DNA of 64,000 nucleotides from assembly GCF_027943945.1 (NCBI RefSeq), contig NZ_AP027141.1:992001-1056000 (forward strand), given 5' to 3'. Below the pieces are notes generated by a model. It was not told the origin of the DNA and did no database searches. It saw only the letters and a list, made by a program, of their open reading frames with translations. The stretch is from Microbacterium terricola (lineage in GTDB: Bacteria; Actinomycetota; Actinomycetes; Actinomycetales; Microbacteriaceae). How positions within the stretch are numbered: position 1 is the stretch's first letter; the number at the start of each line of letters is the position of its first letter. Shown piece by piece: positions 1 to 8,509 of the stretch. Made by a program: the position numbers and the translations under genes.

Positions 1-2
1 GC

Positions 3-143
3 GACGACGCGCCGGCGGCCGCGCCGGCAGCGGCATCCGCCGACCCGTACGGCGCCGACCCGGTCGAGGCCCAGTACGACGGCTATCCCGTCGTCGAGGC
101 CGACGGCGACGAGGACGCCTGGGGGCTCACCGGCCGCGACTGA
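3..143 (+). CDS. ftsK: DNA translocase FtsK, C-terminal end only (partial)
   Basis: Only the last 46 codons are in the window. The reading frame is open from the left edge and stops with TGA just before pgsA. The visible residues are an Ala/Asp/Glu-rich tail ending in DAWGLTGRD. I recognise this ending from the FtsK/SpoIIIE DNA translocase of Microbacteriaceae, which normally lies directly upstream of pgsA. The motor and gamma domains lie outside the window, so the call depends on the tail and gene order. FtsK would pump chromosome termini through the division septum and activate Xer recombination at dif; an XerD gene lies at the far end of the window. Confidence 0.6.
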   Translation, partial: DDAPAAAPAAASADPYGADPVEAQYDGYPVVEADGDEDAWGLTGRD

Positions 144-164
144 CGTCGCAGCGGCCCCCGCCGA

Positions 165-170
165 TAGGCT
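165..170 (+). promoter_or_regulatory. -10 hexamer of pgsA, leaderless type
   Basis: TAGGCT ends six bases before the GTG start of pgsA, so transcription would begin at or next to the start codon. There is no ribosome binding site between them. Confidence 0.5.
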
Positions 171-176
171 CAGCTC

Positions 177-749
177 GTGGCGATTCCCCGGCAGCTCCCC
201 AACGCGATCACGATCGTGCGCATCTTCTGCGCCCCGATCTTCCTCTGGATGCTGCTGGCCGATGCGGGAGCGGACGGCGCGCTGCGCTGGTGGGCCGCGG
301 CCCTGTTCATCGTCGCGATCGCCACGGACGGCATCGACGGCTACCTGGCGCGTAAGCACGAGATCGTCACCGACCTCGGCAAGCTGCTGGATCCCATCGC
401 CGACAAGGTGCTGACCGGCTTCGCGTTCATCGGCCTCTCGATCCTGTGGGAGCTGCCCTGGTGGGTCACGATCGTCGTGCTGATCCGCGAGATCGGCATC
501 ACCGTCTACCGCTTCATGGTCGTCAGCGACCATGTCCTCGCTGCGGCGTGGATGGGCAAGCTCAAGACCGTGGCGCAGGCTGTCGCGCTGTCGCTCGCGC
601 TGCTGCCGCTGTGGACGCTCGTGGGGGAGTGGATCTTCTGGGTCAACGGCGTGACGATGACGATCGCGGTGATCCTCACGATCGCCAGCGGCATCGACTA
701 CATCGTCACCGAGCTGCGCGCGACCAGGCAGCGCCGAGCAGCGGCGTGA
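177..749 (+). CDS. pgsA: CDP-diacylglycerol--glycerol-3-phosphate 3-phosphatidyltransferase
   Basis: A 190-residue integral membrane enzyme that makes phosphatidylglycerophosphate from CDP-diacylglycerol and glycerol-3-phosphate, the committed step to phosphatidylglycerol and cardiolipin. The CDP-alcohol phosphotransferase signature is complete: D54, G55, A58, R59, G68, D72 and D76 fit DG-x2-AR-x8-G-x3-D-x3-D. Hydrophobic segments flank it at about residues 10-30, 37-50, 80-112, 128-150 and 155-175. The GTG start was chosen because a -10 hexamer lies six bases upstream and the protein then has the usual family length. Its stop overlaps the cinA start (GTGA). Confidence 0.93.
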   Translation: MAIPRQLPNAITIVRIFCAPIFLWMLLADAGADGALRWWAAALFIVAIATDGIDGYLARKHEIVTDLGKLLDPIADKVLTGFAFIGLSILWELPWWVTIVVLIREIGITVYRFMVVSDHVLAAAWMGKLKTVAQAVALSLALLPLWTLVGEWIFWVNGVTMTIAVILTIASGIDYIVTELRATRQRRAAA

Positions 750-1207
750 CCGACGCCGCCGCCGTCCTCACGGCGCTCGGCGCCCGCGGGTGGACGGTGG
801 CGGTCGCCGAATCGCTGACGGGCGGGCTCGTCGTCTCGGCGCTCGTCTCGGTGCCAGGGGCGTCTGCGCACGTGCGTGGCGGAGTCGTCGCCTACGCGAC
901 CGACGTGAAGGGCTCACTGCTGGGGGTGGACGCCGGCCTCCTCGCGGCGCGCGGCGCCGTCGACCCCGAGGTGGCGCGCCAGATGGCAGAGGGCGTGCGC
1001 ACCCTGCTGGGCGCCGACGTGGGCATCGCGACGACCGGCGTCGCCGGCCCTGACGCACAGGACGGTCAGCCGGTGGGGACGGTGCACATCGCCGTCGTGA
1101 CACCGGAGGCGACGGCCGTGAGCTCGCCGCTCCTGCGCGGCGACCGTGAGGAGATCCGCCAGGCGACCCTCGCCCGCGCGCTCGCCGACTGCCTGGGTCA
1201 GCTCTGA
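746..1207 (+). CDS. cinA: CinA C-terminal-domain nicotinamide-nucleotide amidohydrolase
   Basis: A 153-residue stand-alone CinA_C (PncC-type) domain, which in characterised members deamidates NMN to nicotinate mononucleotide in pyridine nucleotide salvage. Recognisable blocks are VAVAESLTGG near the N-terminus, VVAYATDVKGSLLGV and GIATTGVAGPDAQDGQPVGTVHIAV. The N-terminal molybdopterin-binding-like domain of long CinA proteins is absent, as is usual in actinobacteria. GTG overlaps the pgsA stop, suggesting translational coupling. In many bacteria cinA is co-transcribed with recA; here clgR and a DUF3046 gene stand between them. Confidence 0.9.
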   Translation: MTDAAAVLTALGARGWTVAVAESLTGGLVVSALVSVPGASAHVRGGVVAYATDVKGSLLGVDAGLLAARGAVDPEVARQMAEGVRTLLGADVGIATTGVAGPDAQDGQPVGTVHIAVVTPEATAVSSPLLRGDREEIRQATLARALADCLGQL

Positions 1208-1365
1208 CGCGCCCGACACCCGACCGGGAATAGCCGGTGTTTCGGGTCCGTTACATTCGGCGATTCCCACCCATTGCACAGCGCACGGGATTAGATTGAC
1301 CTCATTCGGTGTTGTACTGTTGTGCACCCGGATGACGCGGAATCAGAGTGAGGAGGGGGTCCATC

Positions 1366-1674
1366 ATGATCTTGGTTCGTCAAGAAATCGGCGAAGTCCT
1401 TCGCGACTTCCGTCAGCAGAAGGGACGCACCCTCCGCCAGGTCGCGAGTCGCGCCAGTGTCGCACTCGGCTACCTCAGCGAGGTCGAGCGCGGCCAGAAG
1501 GAGGCGTCGAGCGAGATCCTCGCGTCCGTCGCCGAGGCGCTCGATGTGCCGATCTCCACGATCATGCGAGAAGTGGGCGACCGCATCTCCGTTCTCGAGG
1601 GTCTGCAGACGTTCCCCGATGTCGTCCCCGACGAGCTCGTCGCGTCCGTCGACGCCGAGCTGTCGCTGCGCTGA
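1366..1674 (+). CDS. clgR: XRE-family transcriptional regulator ClgR
   Basis: A 102-residue HTH_3 protein. The helix-turn-helix covers about residues 8-66 (RQEIGEVLRDFRQQKGRTL, then RQVASRASVALGYLSEVERG), followed by EASSEILASVAEALDVPI. The sequence closely resembles actinobacterial ClgR (Rv2745c type), an activator of clpP/clpC and other proteostasis or stress genes that is itself degraded by Clp. Position between cinA and recA is typical. The ATG at MILVRQ was taken because an AGGAGGGGG ribosome binding site sits just upstream. TTGACC at 1296-1301 could be a -35, but I see no well-spaced -10. Confidence 0.9.
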   Translation: MILVRQEIGEVLRDFRQQKGRTLRQVASRASVALGYLSEVERGQKEASSEILASVAEALDVPISTIMREVGDRISVLEGLQTFPDVVPDELVASVDAELSLR

Positions 1675-1704
1675 CCGCCGTCGGCTCCGCCCGGAGACAG
1701 TCGC

Positions 1705-1926
1705 ATGCGCCGCAGTGAGTTCGAGCGCGCCGTCGATGACGAGTTCGGCTCGCAGGCGGGTGTGCTCCTCGCCGATCTCGTGCTCGGCCCGCTGGGCGGG
1801 ATGACCGCGGCCGAGGCGATCGCGGCCGGTGTGCCGCCGCGTGAGGTCTGGCAGGCGCTGTGCGCCGAGACGGACGTCCCGCTCGAACGCCGCTACGGCG
1901 TCGGACGGCTCGAGCCCCGTCGGTAG
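1705..1926 (+). CDS. DUF3046 family protein
   Basis: A 73-residue small soluble protein of a family restricted to actinobacteria and commonly found between clgR and recA. It starts MRRSEFERAVDDEFG and carries the family-typical segments LLADLVLGPLGG, AAGVPPREVWQALC and ERRYGVGR near the C-terminus. No catalytic motif or membrane segment is visible and no function is established. The SOS box and recA promoter follow directly, so it is probably not co-transcribed with recA. Confidence 0.85.
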   Translation: MRRSEFERAVDDEFGSQAGVLLADLVLGPLGGMTAAEAIAAGVPPREVWQALCAETDVPLERRYGVGRLEPRR

Positions 1927-1958
1927 ACGGATGTCGCGCCGGTGACGGCGTGTCGTGG

Positions 1959-1974
1959 TCGAAGATCCGTTCGA
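1959..1974 (+). promoter_or_regulatory. LexA-binding SOS box upstream of recA
   Basis: TCGAAGATCCGTTCGA matches the actinobacterial/Gram-positive SOS box TCGAAC-N4-GTTCGA at 11 of the 12 half-site positions. It lies 198 bp before the recA start and just upstream of a TATGCT hexamer at 1983-1988 that would be the -10. LexA bound here would cover the -35 region, giving classic repression. Confidence 0.8.
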
Positions 1975-1982
1975 TATCCGCG

Positions 1983-1988
1983 TATGCT
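1983..1988 (+). promoter_or_regulatory. Candidate -10 of the SOS-controlled recA promoter
   Basis: TATGCT nine bases downstream of the SOS box. It implies a transcript with a 5' leader of roughly 180 nt before recA. No good -35 hexamer is visible at 17 bp; the position is occupied by the SOS box. Confidence 0.4.
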
Positions 1989-2172
1989 CCTGCACAGCAG
2001 GTGTCGAGGACGCGTCTGTCCACGATCCGGGAGCAGCGACGGCCGATGTCGGAGCCCCTTCCTACCGTGGACAACGTCAGACGACACCTCCGCCTTGTCG
2101 CAGCATCCGGCCCATCCAGGGGCGGAGCGCGACAGCCTACAGGCGACGGAACGCGAGCATAAGGAGCACGCC

Positions 2173-3222
<1,050 letters not shown>

Positions 3223-3224
3223 TC

Positions 3225-3929
3225 ATGGTCCGATTCGTGGAAGACGGGGGTGAGTCCGAGCGGCTCGCCCCCGTCACCCCGCTCTTCGGCGGGACGAGTG
3301 CGCCAGACCGGCCGCGCAGCGCGACCACCGCGCCGGTGCGCAGTTCCGCGTGGGGGAGGGATGCCGGGCGCCCGGAGCGACCCGGTCGCGCCGACGAGCG
3401 GAGGGCCGACCCGGACGAGACTGCCGATGCCGTCGATGCCGTCGATGCCGTCGATGCCGTCGATGTCGCGGATCTCGCCGAAGCCGCCGAGAAGCGGCTG
3501 CTGAGGAAGCTCCGCACCCGTTCCCTGTCCGTCATGGAGGCGCGCAGGGTGCTCCGCGAGGCGGACCTCGACGCGGCGGCCGTCGACACCCTCATCGACG
3601 ACTGCGAACGACGCGGCTACCTCGATGACGCCGCCCTCGCCGAGCAGCTCGTCCATGCGGCCGTCGACCGCAAGGGCCAGGGCCGGCGCGCCATCGCACA
3701 GACCCTCGCCCAGCGCGGCGTGCCCCGCGAGGTCGCGGATGCTGCGATCGCGGCACTGCCCGACGACGACTCCGAGCGCGCTCTCGAATTCGCACGCTCC
3801 AAAGCGCGCTCCATGCGCGGACTCGACCGCGACACCGCGCTGCGCAGGCTCGCCGGCCAGCTCGCCCGCCGCGGCTACGGCTCCCAGTCGCTCAGCGCGG
3901 CGCGCGAGGCGCTCGACGAACTCGGCTGA
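3225..3929 (+). CDS. recX: Regulatory protein RecX
   Basis: 234 residues. RecX binds the RecA filament and limits its activity. The conserved three-helix repeat core occupies roughly residues 90-234, with EKRLLRKLRTRSLS, DDCERRGYLDDAALAEQ and GRRAIAQTLAQRGV as recognisable family segments. The first about 85 residues are a poorly conserved, charged extension containing a Val-Asp-Ala tandem tract encoded by a 9-bp repeat. It starts two bases after the recA stop, so it is almost certainly co-transcribed and translationally coupled. The long N-terminal tail makes the exact start less certain. Confidence 0.92.
   Translation: MVRFVEDGGESERLAPVTPLFGGTSAPDRPRSATTAPVRSSAWGRDAGRPERPGRADERRADPDETADAVDAVDAVDAVDVADLAEAAEKRLLRKLRTRSLSVMEARRVLREADLDAAAVDTLIDDCERRGYLDDAALAEQLVHAAVDRKGQGRRAIAQTLAQRGVPREVADAAIAALPDDDSERALEFARSKARSMRGLDRDTALRRLAGQLARRGYGSQSLSAAREALDELG
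3423..3467 (+). repeat. 9-bp tandem repeat inside recX
   Basis: Five tandem copies of a GTCGATGCC unit: three perfect copies (3432-3458) flanked on each side by a copy with one mismatch. The unit length is a multiple of three, so the reading frame is kept and Val-Asp-Ala is repeated. Confidence 0.9.
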
Positions 3930-3978
3930 GCCCGCGTCGGCTCGCGGAGACGTCCCGATCGCCACCACCGGCGGATCG

Positions 3979-3984
3979 TAGAAT
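3979..3984 (+). promoter_or_regulatory. -10 hexamer of miaB
   Basis: TAGAAT ending nine bases before the miaB ATG, consistent with a very short leader. No Shine-Dalgarno sequence lies between it and the start. Confidence 0.45.
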
Positions 3985-3993
3985 GGTCGCACC

Positions 3994-5541
3994 ATGTCTT
4001 CACCGTCCTCCGCCCCCACGCTGATCGCGCCGTCGCCCGCCGCGCTCACCGCGGACGGCCGCGCCCGCACCTACGAGGTGCGCACCTTCGGCTGCCAGAT
4101 GAACGTCCACGACTCCGAGCGCCTGTCGGGTTCCCTCGAGAGCGCCGGCTACGTCCGGGCCGAGCTCGGCACCGAGGCGGATGTCGTCGTGATCAACACC
4201 TGCGCGGTCCGCGACAACGCCGCGGGCAAGCTGTACGGCACCCTCGGTCACCTGAAGTCGCGCAAGGACAAGCACGAGGGCATGCAGATCGCGGTCGGCG
4301 GCTGCCTCGCCCAGATGGACAAGCAGACCGTCGTCGACAAGGCCCCCTGGGTCGACGTGGTGTTCGGCACGCACAACATGGGCTCGCTGCCGAGCCTGCT
4401 CGAGCGCGCCAGGCACAACGACGAGGCCGAGCTCGAGATCCTCGAGGCGCTCGAGACCTTCCCGTCGACGCTTCCCACCAAGCGCGACAGCGTGCACTCC
4501 GGCTGGGTGTCGATCTCCGTGGGCTGCAACAACACCTGCACCTTCTGCATCGTGCCGAGCCTGCGCGGCAAGGAGAAGGACCGCCGTCCCGGCGACATCC
4601 TGAGCGAGATCCGGCTGCTCGTGGACGACGGGGCCGTCGAGGTCACGCTGCTCGGCCAGAACGTCAACTCCTACGGCGTCGAGTTCGGCGACCGGCAGGC
4701 GTTCGGCAAGCTGCTGCGTGCCGCCGGCGAGATCGAGGGGCTGGAGCGCATCCGCTTCACCAGCCCGCATCCCGCCGCCTTCACCGACGACGTGATCGAC
4801 GCGATGGCCGAGACGCCCGCCGTGATGCCGCAGCTGCACATGCCGCTGCAGTCGGGTTCCGACCGCATCCTCAAGGCGATGCGCCGCTCGTACCGCAGCG
4901 AGAAGTTCCTCGGGATCCTCGACCGCGTGCGCGAGAAGATGCCCCTCGCCGCCATCACGACCGACATCATCGTCGGCTTCCCCGGTGAGACCGAGGAGGA
5001 CTTCGAGGAGACGATGCGGGTCGTGGAGCAGGCGCGCTTCACCAGCGCCTTCACCTTCCAGTACTCGATCCGCGAGGGCACGCCCGCGGCGACCATGCCC
5101 GACCAGGTCCCCAAAGACGTGGTGCAGCGACGCTACGAGCGGCTCATCGCCGTGCAGGAGCGGATCTCGCTGGAGGAGAACCAGCGTCAGCTCGGTCGCG
5201 AGGTCGAGGTGCTCGTCTCGGCCGGCGAGGGCAAGAAGGACACCGCGACGCACCGGCTCACCGGTCGCGCGGAAGACAACCGGCTCGTCCATTTCGAGGT
5301 TCCCGCCGGTTCGCCCGTCCCCCGTCCGGGTGACGCGGTCTCGGTCGTGGTGACCCATGCGGCGCCGTTCCATCTGCTCGCCGATGCTCCGGACGGCGCG
5401 CCGCTGCGCATCCGCCGCACCCGCGCGGGCGACGCCTGGGATCGCTCGCAGTCCGAGTCCTGCGCGGTCCCCGCCGCCGGCGACGCGGTGGCGCCTCAGG
5501 CGGTGTCGCTCGGGCTGCCGACACTGCGCATCGGCGTGTGA
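3994..5541 (+). CDS. miaB: tRNA-2-methylthio-N6-dimethylallyladenosine synthase MiaB
   Basis: 515 residues. A radical-SAM methylthiotransferase that adds the 2-methylthio group to i6A37 in tRNA. The UPF0004 domain provides three cluster cysteines ([33 protein letters not shown]). The radical-SAM core has the CxxxCxxC motif in [15 protein letters not shown], followed by a TRAM domain near residues 370-450 (EVLVSAGEG ... [12 protein letters not shown]). A tail of about 60 residues follows TRAM. Its stop overlaps the start of miaA, so the two steps of the same tRNA modification are encoded in order as one unit. Confidence 0.95.
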   Translation: MSSPSSAPTLIAPSPAALTADGRARTYEVRTFGCQMNVHDSERLSGSLESAGYVRAELGTEADVVVINTCAVRDNAAGKLYGTLGHLKSRKDKHEGMQIAVGGCLAQMDKQTVVDKAPWVDVVFGTHNMGSLPSLLERARHNDEAELEILEALETFPSTLPTKRDSVHSGWVSISVGCNNTCTFCIVPSLRGKEKDRRPGDILSEIRLLVDDGAVEVTLLGQNVNSYGVEFGDRQAFGKLLRAAGEIEGLERIRFTSPHPAAFTDDVIDAMAETPAVMPQLHMPLQSGSDRILKAMRRSYRSEKFLGILDRVREKMPLAAITTDIIVGFPGETEEDFEETMRVVEQARFTSAFTFQYSIREGTPAATMPDQVPKDVVQRRYERLIAVQERISLEENQRQLGREVEVLVSAGEGKKDTATHRLTGRAEDNRLVHFEVPAGSPVPRPGDAVSVVVTHAAPFHLLADAPDGAPLRIRRTRAGDAWDRSQSESCAVPAAGDAVAPQAVSLGLPTLRIGV

Positions 5542-6458
5542 CCGAGCGCCGGGAGACGCCGCGCCTGTGGGCCGTGGTCGGCGCAACCGGCACGGGCAAG
5601 ACGGCGCTCTCGCTCGACCTCGCCGAGGCGCTCGCGCGGCACGGCACGCCTGCGGAGATCGTGAACGCCGATGCGATGCAGCTGTACCGCGGCATGGACA
5701 TCGGCACGGCCAAGCTCCCCACGGCCGAGCGGCGCAGCATCCCTCACCATCTCCTCGACGTGCTCGACGTCGTCGATGAGGCCGCGGTGGCCTGGTATCA
5801 GGATGCGGCGCGCACCGCGATCCGCGAGATCCACGCGCGGGGGGCGGACGCCATCCTGATCGGCGGCTCGGGTCTGTACGTGTCGAGCGTGCTGTACGAG
5901 TTCCACTTCCCCCCGCGTGACGAGGAGGTGCGGACCCGCCTCGAGGCTGAGCTCGAGACCGGGGGCGCCGGCGCGATGTTCGCACGCCTGCGCGACCTCG
6001 ACCCGGCGACCGCCGCGCGCATCGACCCGCGCAACGGGCGTCGCGTCGTGCGGGCGCTGGAGGTGCTCGCACAGGGCTCTGCGACGCACGGTGCGGCGCT
6101 TCCCCAGGCGCCCGTGCTCTGGCACCGGCCGACGCGCATCATCGGCACGCACGTCGCGCGCGAGGCCCTCGTCGCGAGGCTGGATGCGCGCGTGGAGCAG
6201 ATGTGGGCGGACGGGCTGCTCGCCGAGGTGACCGCGCTCAGGGCGCGCGGCCTCGAGGACGGCGTGACCGCCCGCCGCGCGATCGGCTACGCGCAGGCCC
6301 TCGCCCAGCTGGCCGGCGACATGGACCAGGCCGCGGCGATCGCCGAGACGCAGGCGCTCACCCGTCGCTACGCCCGGCGCCAGGTGTCGTGGTTCAAGCG
6401 CTACGACGGCATCGAGTGGGTCGATGCCGCCCGCCCGGTCGAGGGGATACTGGACTGA
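5538..6458 (+). CDS. miaA: tRNA dimethylallyltransferase MiaA
   Basis: 306 residues. It transfers the dimethylallyl group from DMAPP to A37 of tRNAs reading UNN codons and produces the substrate of MiaB. Visible are the P-loop GATGTGKT near the N-terminus, the [17 protein letters not shown] segment, [11 protein letters not shown], and the C-terminal [15 protein letters not shown] tRNA-binding block. GTG start overlaps the miaB stop by four bases; the ATG of the next gene overlaps its own stop. Length fits the family. Confidence 0.95.
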   Translation: MTERRETPRLWAVVGATGTGKTALSLDLAEALARHGTPAEIVNADAMQLYRGMDIGTAKLPTAERRSIPHHLLDVLDVVDEAAVAWYQDAARTAIREIHARGADAILIGGSGLYVSSVLYEFHFPPRDEEVRTRLEAELETGGAGAMFARLRDLDPATAARIDPRNGRRVVRALEVLAQGSATHGAALPQAPVLWHRPTRIIGTHVAREALVARLDARVEQMWADGLLAEVTALRARGLEDGVTARRAIGYAQALAQLAGDMDQAAAIAETQALTRRYARRQVSWFKRYDGIEWVDAARPVEGILD

Positions 6459-6880
6459 TGGTCACGATCCGCCCGTTCGCGCTCCGCGACACCGAGTCCG
6501 TCATCACCCTCTGGCAGGATGCGGGCCTGACCCGCTCCTGGAACAACCCCCACCTCGACATCCAGCGCAAGCTGGCGGTGCAGCCCGAGCTGTTCCTCGT
6601 CGCGGCCGACGACCGTGACGACGTCGTCGGCAGCGTGATGGCCGGCTACGACGGTCACCGCGGCTGGCTCTACTACCTCGCCAGCGCGCCGACGCATCGC
6701 CGGCAGGGCATCGCCCGGGAACTCGTCGAGACGGCGGAGGCGAAGCTGGTCGAGATGGGCTGCCCGAAGGTTCAGCTGATGGTGCGACCAGGCAACGAGG
6801 CGACCATGGGCTTCTACGACGCACTCGGCTACGAGCAGTTCGAGATCGGCGCGACCGGCAAGCGCCTCATCGCCGACTGA
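6458..6880 (+). CDS. GNAT-family acetyltransferase, YpeA type
   Basis: 140 residues covering a single GNAT fold. The sequence aligns by eye with E. coli Ype[20 protein letters not shown] at the start, TRSWNNPHLDIQRKLA, the conserved GYDGHRGWLYYLASAP, the acetyl-CoA loop RRQGIARELVE, and GCPKVQLMVRPGN. The substrate is unknown; protein N-terminal or small-molecule amines are possible. It overlaps the miaA stop by one base and precedes dapF, so it probably shares the miaB-miaA transcript. Confidence 0.85.
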   Translation: MVTIRPFALRDTESVITLWQDAGLTRSWNNPHLDIQRKLAVQPELFLVAADDRDDVVGSVMAGYDGHRGWLYYLASAPTHRRQGIARELVETAEAKLVEMGCPKVQLMVRPGNEATMGFYDALGYEQFEIGATGKRLIAD

Positions 6881-6897
6881 CCGCCACGGCATCCTCC

Positions 6898-6903
6898 TAG
6901 ACT
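6898..6903 (+). promoter_or_regulatory. -10 hexamer of dapF, leaderless type
   Basis: TAGACT with exactly six bases to the dapF ATG. Confidence 0.5.
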
Positions 6904-6909
6904 GGGACG

Positions 6910-7767
6910 ATGGCGCAGACGATCCCGTTCACCAAGGGACACGGGACCGGCAACGACTTCGTGATCATCCCTGATCCCGACGGCGACCTGACTCTCTCCG
7001 ACGCGCAGGTCGCCGCGCTCTGCGACCGGCGGTTCGGCATCGGCGGCGACGGAATCCTGCGCGTGGTCCGCGCGAACGCGATCCCGGAGGGGGCAGCGGC
7101 CGCGGCCTCCGGCGCGGAGTGGTTCATGGACTACCGCAATGCGGACGGCTCTGCCGCGGAGATGTGCGGCAACGGCATCCGCGTCTTCGTCCGCTACCTC
7201 GAATCCACCGGCCTCGCGTCGCTGGACGCCCCCCTGCCGATCGGCACGCGGGCCGGGGTGAAGACGCTCACCCGCAGCGATCTCGGCTACGAGGTCGACC
7301 TCGGCGCGTGGACGGTCGCGCCGGAGGATGTGCTCGTCCGCGCGCACGGGCTCGACGTGGCACGGCCGGGGCAGGGTGTCGACGTCGGGAACCCGCACGT
7401 GGTGGTCGCGCTCTCGAGCGAGGCCGAGCTCGACGGGCTCGATCTCGGCACGCGCCCGCAGCTGCATCCCGAGCCGCCCCAGGGCGCCAACATCGAGTTC
7501 GTCGTGCCACGTGACCCGCTGGTGCAGGCCGGTGTCGGCGCGATCCGCATGCGGGTGTTCGAGCGGGGGGTCGGCGAGACCCTCAGCTGCGGCACCGGCG
7601 TCGCGGCCGCGGCGCTCGCGGTACGGCACTGGGCCGGTGCGGGCGCGCCGGACGACTGGACGGTCGATGTCCCCGGCGGCACGCTCGGCGTGCGCATGCG
7701 CGACGGGCACGTGCTGCTGTCGGGACCGGCGACGCTCGTCTACTCGGGCGACGTCGCATTGGCCTGA
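6910..7767 (+). CDS. dapF: Diaminopimelate epimerase
   Basis: 285 residues. It interconverts LL- and meso-diaminopimelate, the last step before lysine and a peptidoglycan precursor. The two catalytic cysteines are C86 in [10 protein letters not shown] and C227 in [21 protein letters not shown] near the N-terminus and GGDGIL are also family features. The start follows a -10 hexamer at six bases. Its 3' end converges with a methyltransferase gene across a small inverted repeat. Confidence 0.96.
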   Translation: MAQTIPFTKGHGTGNDFVIIPDPDGDLTLSDAQVAALCDRRFGIGGDGILRVVRANAIPEGAAAAASGAEWFMDYRNADGSAAEMCGNGIRVFVRYLESTGLASLDAPLPIGTRAGVKTLTRSDLGYEVDLGAWTVAPEDVLVRAHGLDVARPGQGVDVGNPHVVVALSSEAELDGLDLGTRPQLHPEPPQGANIEFVVPRDPLVQAGVGAIRMRVFERGVGETLSCGTGVAAAALAVRHWAGAGAPDDWTVDVPGGTLGVRMRDGHVLLSGPATLVYSGDVALA

Positions 7768-7780
7768 CCCTCGCGTCAGG
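7763..7780. terminator. Possible bidirectional terminator between dapF and the methyltransferase gene
   Basis: CCTGAC and GTCAGG form a perfect 6-bp stem around a six-base loop. The stem overlaps both convergent stop codons. It is short and has no T-run, so it may only reflect the self-complementary TGA/TCA stops. Confidence 0.3.
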
Positions 7781-8423
7781 GCGCGGGCAGGTCGAGCTGC
7801 CCGGTCGCCGGCGAGCCGTGCCTGCGCACCTTGAGCACCCGGAAACCGCGCCCCGTCGCACTGCGGTGCACGCTGTAGCCGCTGTCGAACGTCGCAGCCA
7901 GCCACCGCTGTAGCGAGTCGGACCCGAGGTTGCGCTGGACGACCAGCCACGCATCGGAGCGCTCGTCGAGCCGGGGGATCCAGCGCTCCAGCAGGCCGTG
8001 CAGCTCGTTCTTGCCGATGCGGATCGGCGGATTGGAGCGGATGCTGCGGAAGCTTACGTCGCCGGGAACATCGTCGGGCAGCACCGCGTTGACATTGGTG
8101 AGGCCGAGGGCGTCGCAGTTGCGGCGGACGAGGTCGAGGGCGCGCTCGTTGACGTCGACGGCCCAGATGGTCGCACGGGGCGACTGCATGGCCAGGGTCA
8201 GCGCGATCGGACCCCAGCCACTTCCCAGGTCGAGCAGATGCCCACCGGGCGGCGGCGGGGGAGTATGGGAGAGCAGCACCTCGGTCCCCGAGTCCACATG
8301 GTCGGGGCTGAAGACGCCGCCAGCGGTCGTGACTTCGACACTCTCGCCGGCGAGGGTGACGCGGACACGGCGGAGGTGCTCCGGGCTGGCGGGCGACGCG
8401 CTGAAGTAGTGCTCGGTGCCCAT
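7776..8423 (-). CDS. Class I SAM-dependent methyltransferase, RsmC/RlmG-like
   Basis: 215 residues with a class I Rossmann fold. Motif I is LLDLGSGWGPIAL, acidic motif II WAVDVNERAL, and the motif IV region SNPPIRIGK carries the NPP tripeptide typical of enzymes that methylate exocyclic amino groups of bases. Such proteins in this size range are usually annotated as 16S rRNA (guanine-N2) methyltransferase-like. RNA substrate specificity is inferred, not shown. The ATG is divergent from hflX, with a TACGCT hexamer eight bases upstream of the start on the minus strand. Confidence 0.85.
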   Translation of the reverse strand: MGTEHYFSASPASPEHLRRVRVTLAGESVEVTTAGGVFSPDHVDSGTEVLLSHTPPPPPGGHLLDLGSGWGPIALTLAMQSPRATIWAVDVNERALDLVRRNCDALGLTNVNAVLPDDVPGDVSFRSIRSNPPIRIGKNELHGLLERWIPRLDERSDAWLVVQRNLGSDSLQRWLAATFDSGYSVHRSATGRGFRVLKVRRHGSPATGQLDLPAP

Positions 8424-8431
8424 GGGCTTCG

Positions 8432-8437
8432 AGCGTA
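8432..8437 (-). promoter_or_regulatory. -10 hexamer of the methyltransferase gene
   Basis: TACGCT on the minus strand, eight bases before the ATG at 8423. Confidence 0.4.
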
Positions 8438-8464
8438 GCGGAGGACCGCCCCAGGCAGGGAAGC

Positions 8465-8470
8465 TAGAGT
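8465..8470 (+). promoter_or_regulatory. -10 hexamer upstream of the hflX leader ORF
   Basis: TAGAGT with exactly six bases to an ATG at 8477, the same geometry as several leaderless genes here. That ATG opens a 10-codon ORF and not hflX, whose own ATG is 29 bases further on. Confidence 0.5.
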
Positions 8471-8476
8471 GCACGG

Positions 8477-8509
8477 ATGGCTGGACGCCATCGCGAAAGG
8501 ACGAGATGA
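8477..8509 (+). CDS. Candidate 10-residue leader peptide overlapping the hflX start
   Basis: ATG followed by nine codons and TGA encodes MAGRHRERTR. The TGA shares bases with the hflX ATG (ATGA overlap). The ORF contains the GAAAGGA that would serve as the hflX ribosome binding site. Four of its ten codons are arginine, and two near the end are AGG and AGA, which are rare in this GC-rich genome. The start fits a leaderless mRNA. Expression is not shown. The inference is that ribosome stalling or termination on this ORF controls hflX translation. Confidence 0.4.
   Translation: MAGRHRERTR

Noticed and set aside
1296..1320. TTGACC with TACTGT as the clgR promoter
   Set aside because: The spacing between the hexamers is 13 bases, too short for a housekeeping promoter.
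4000..6072. 690-codon open frame on the minus strand
   Set aside because: It lies antisense to miaB and miaA, which have complete family motifs. Long antisense frames are usual at this GC content; the translation is His/Arg/Gly-rich and shows no domain.
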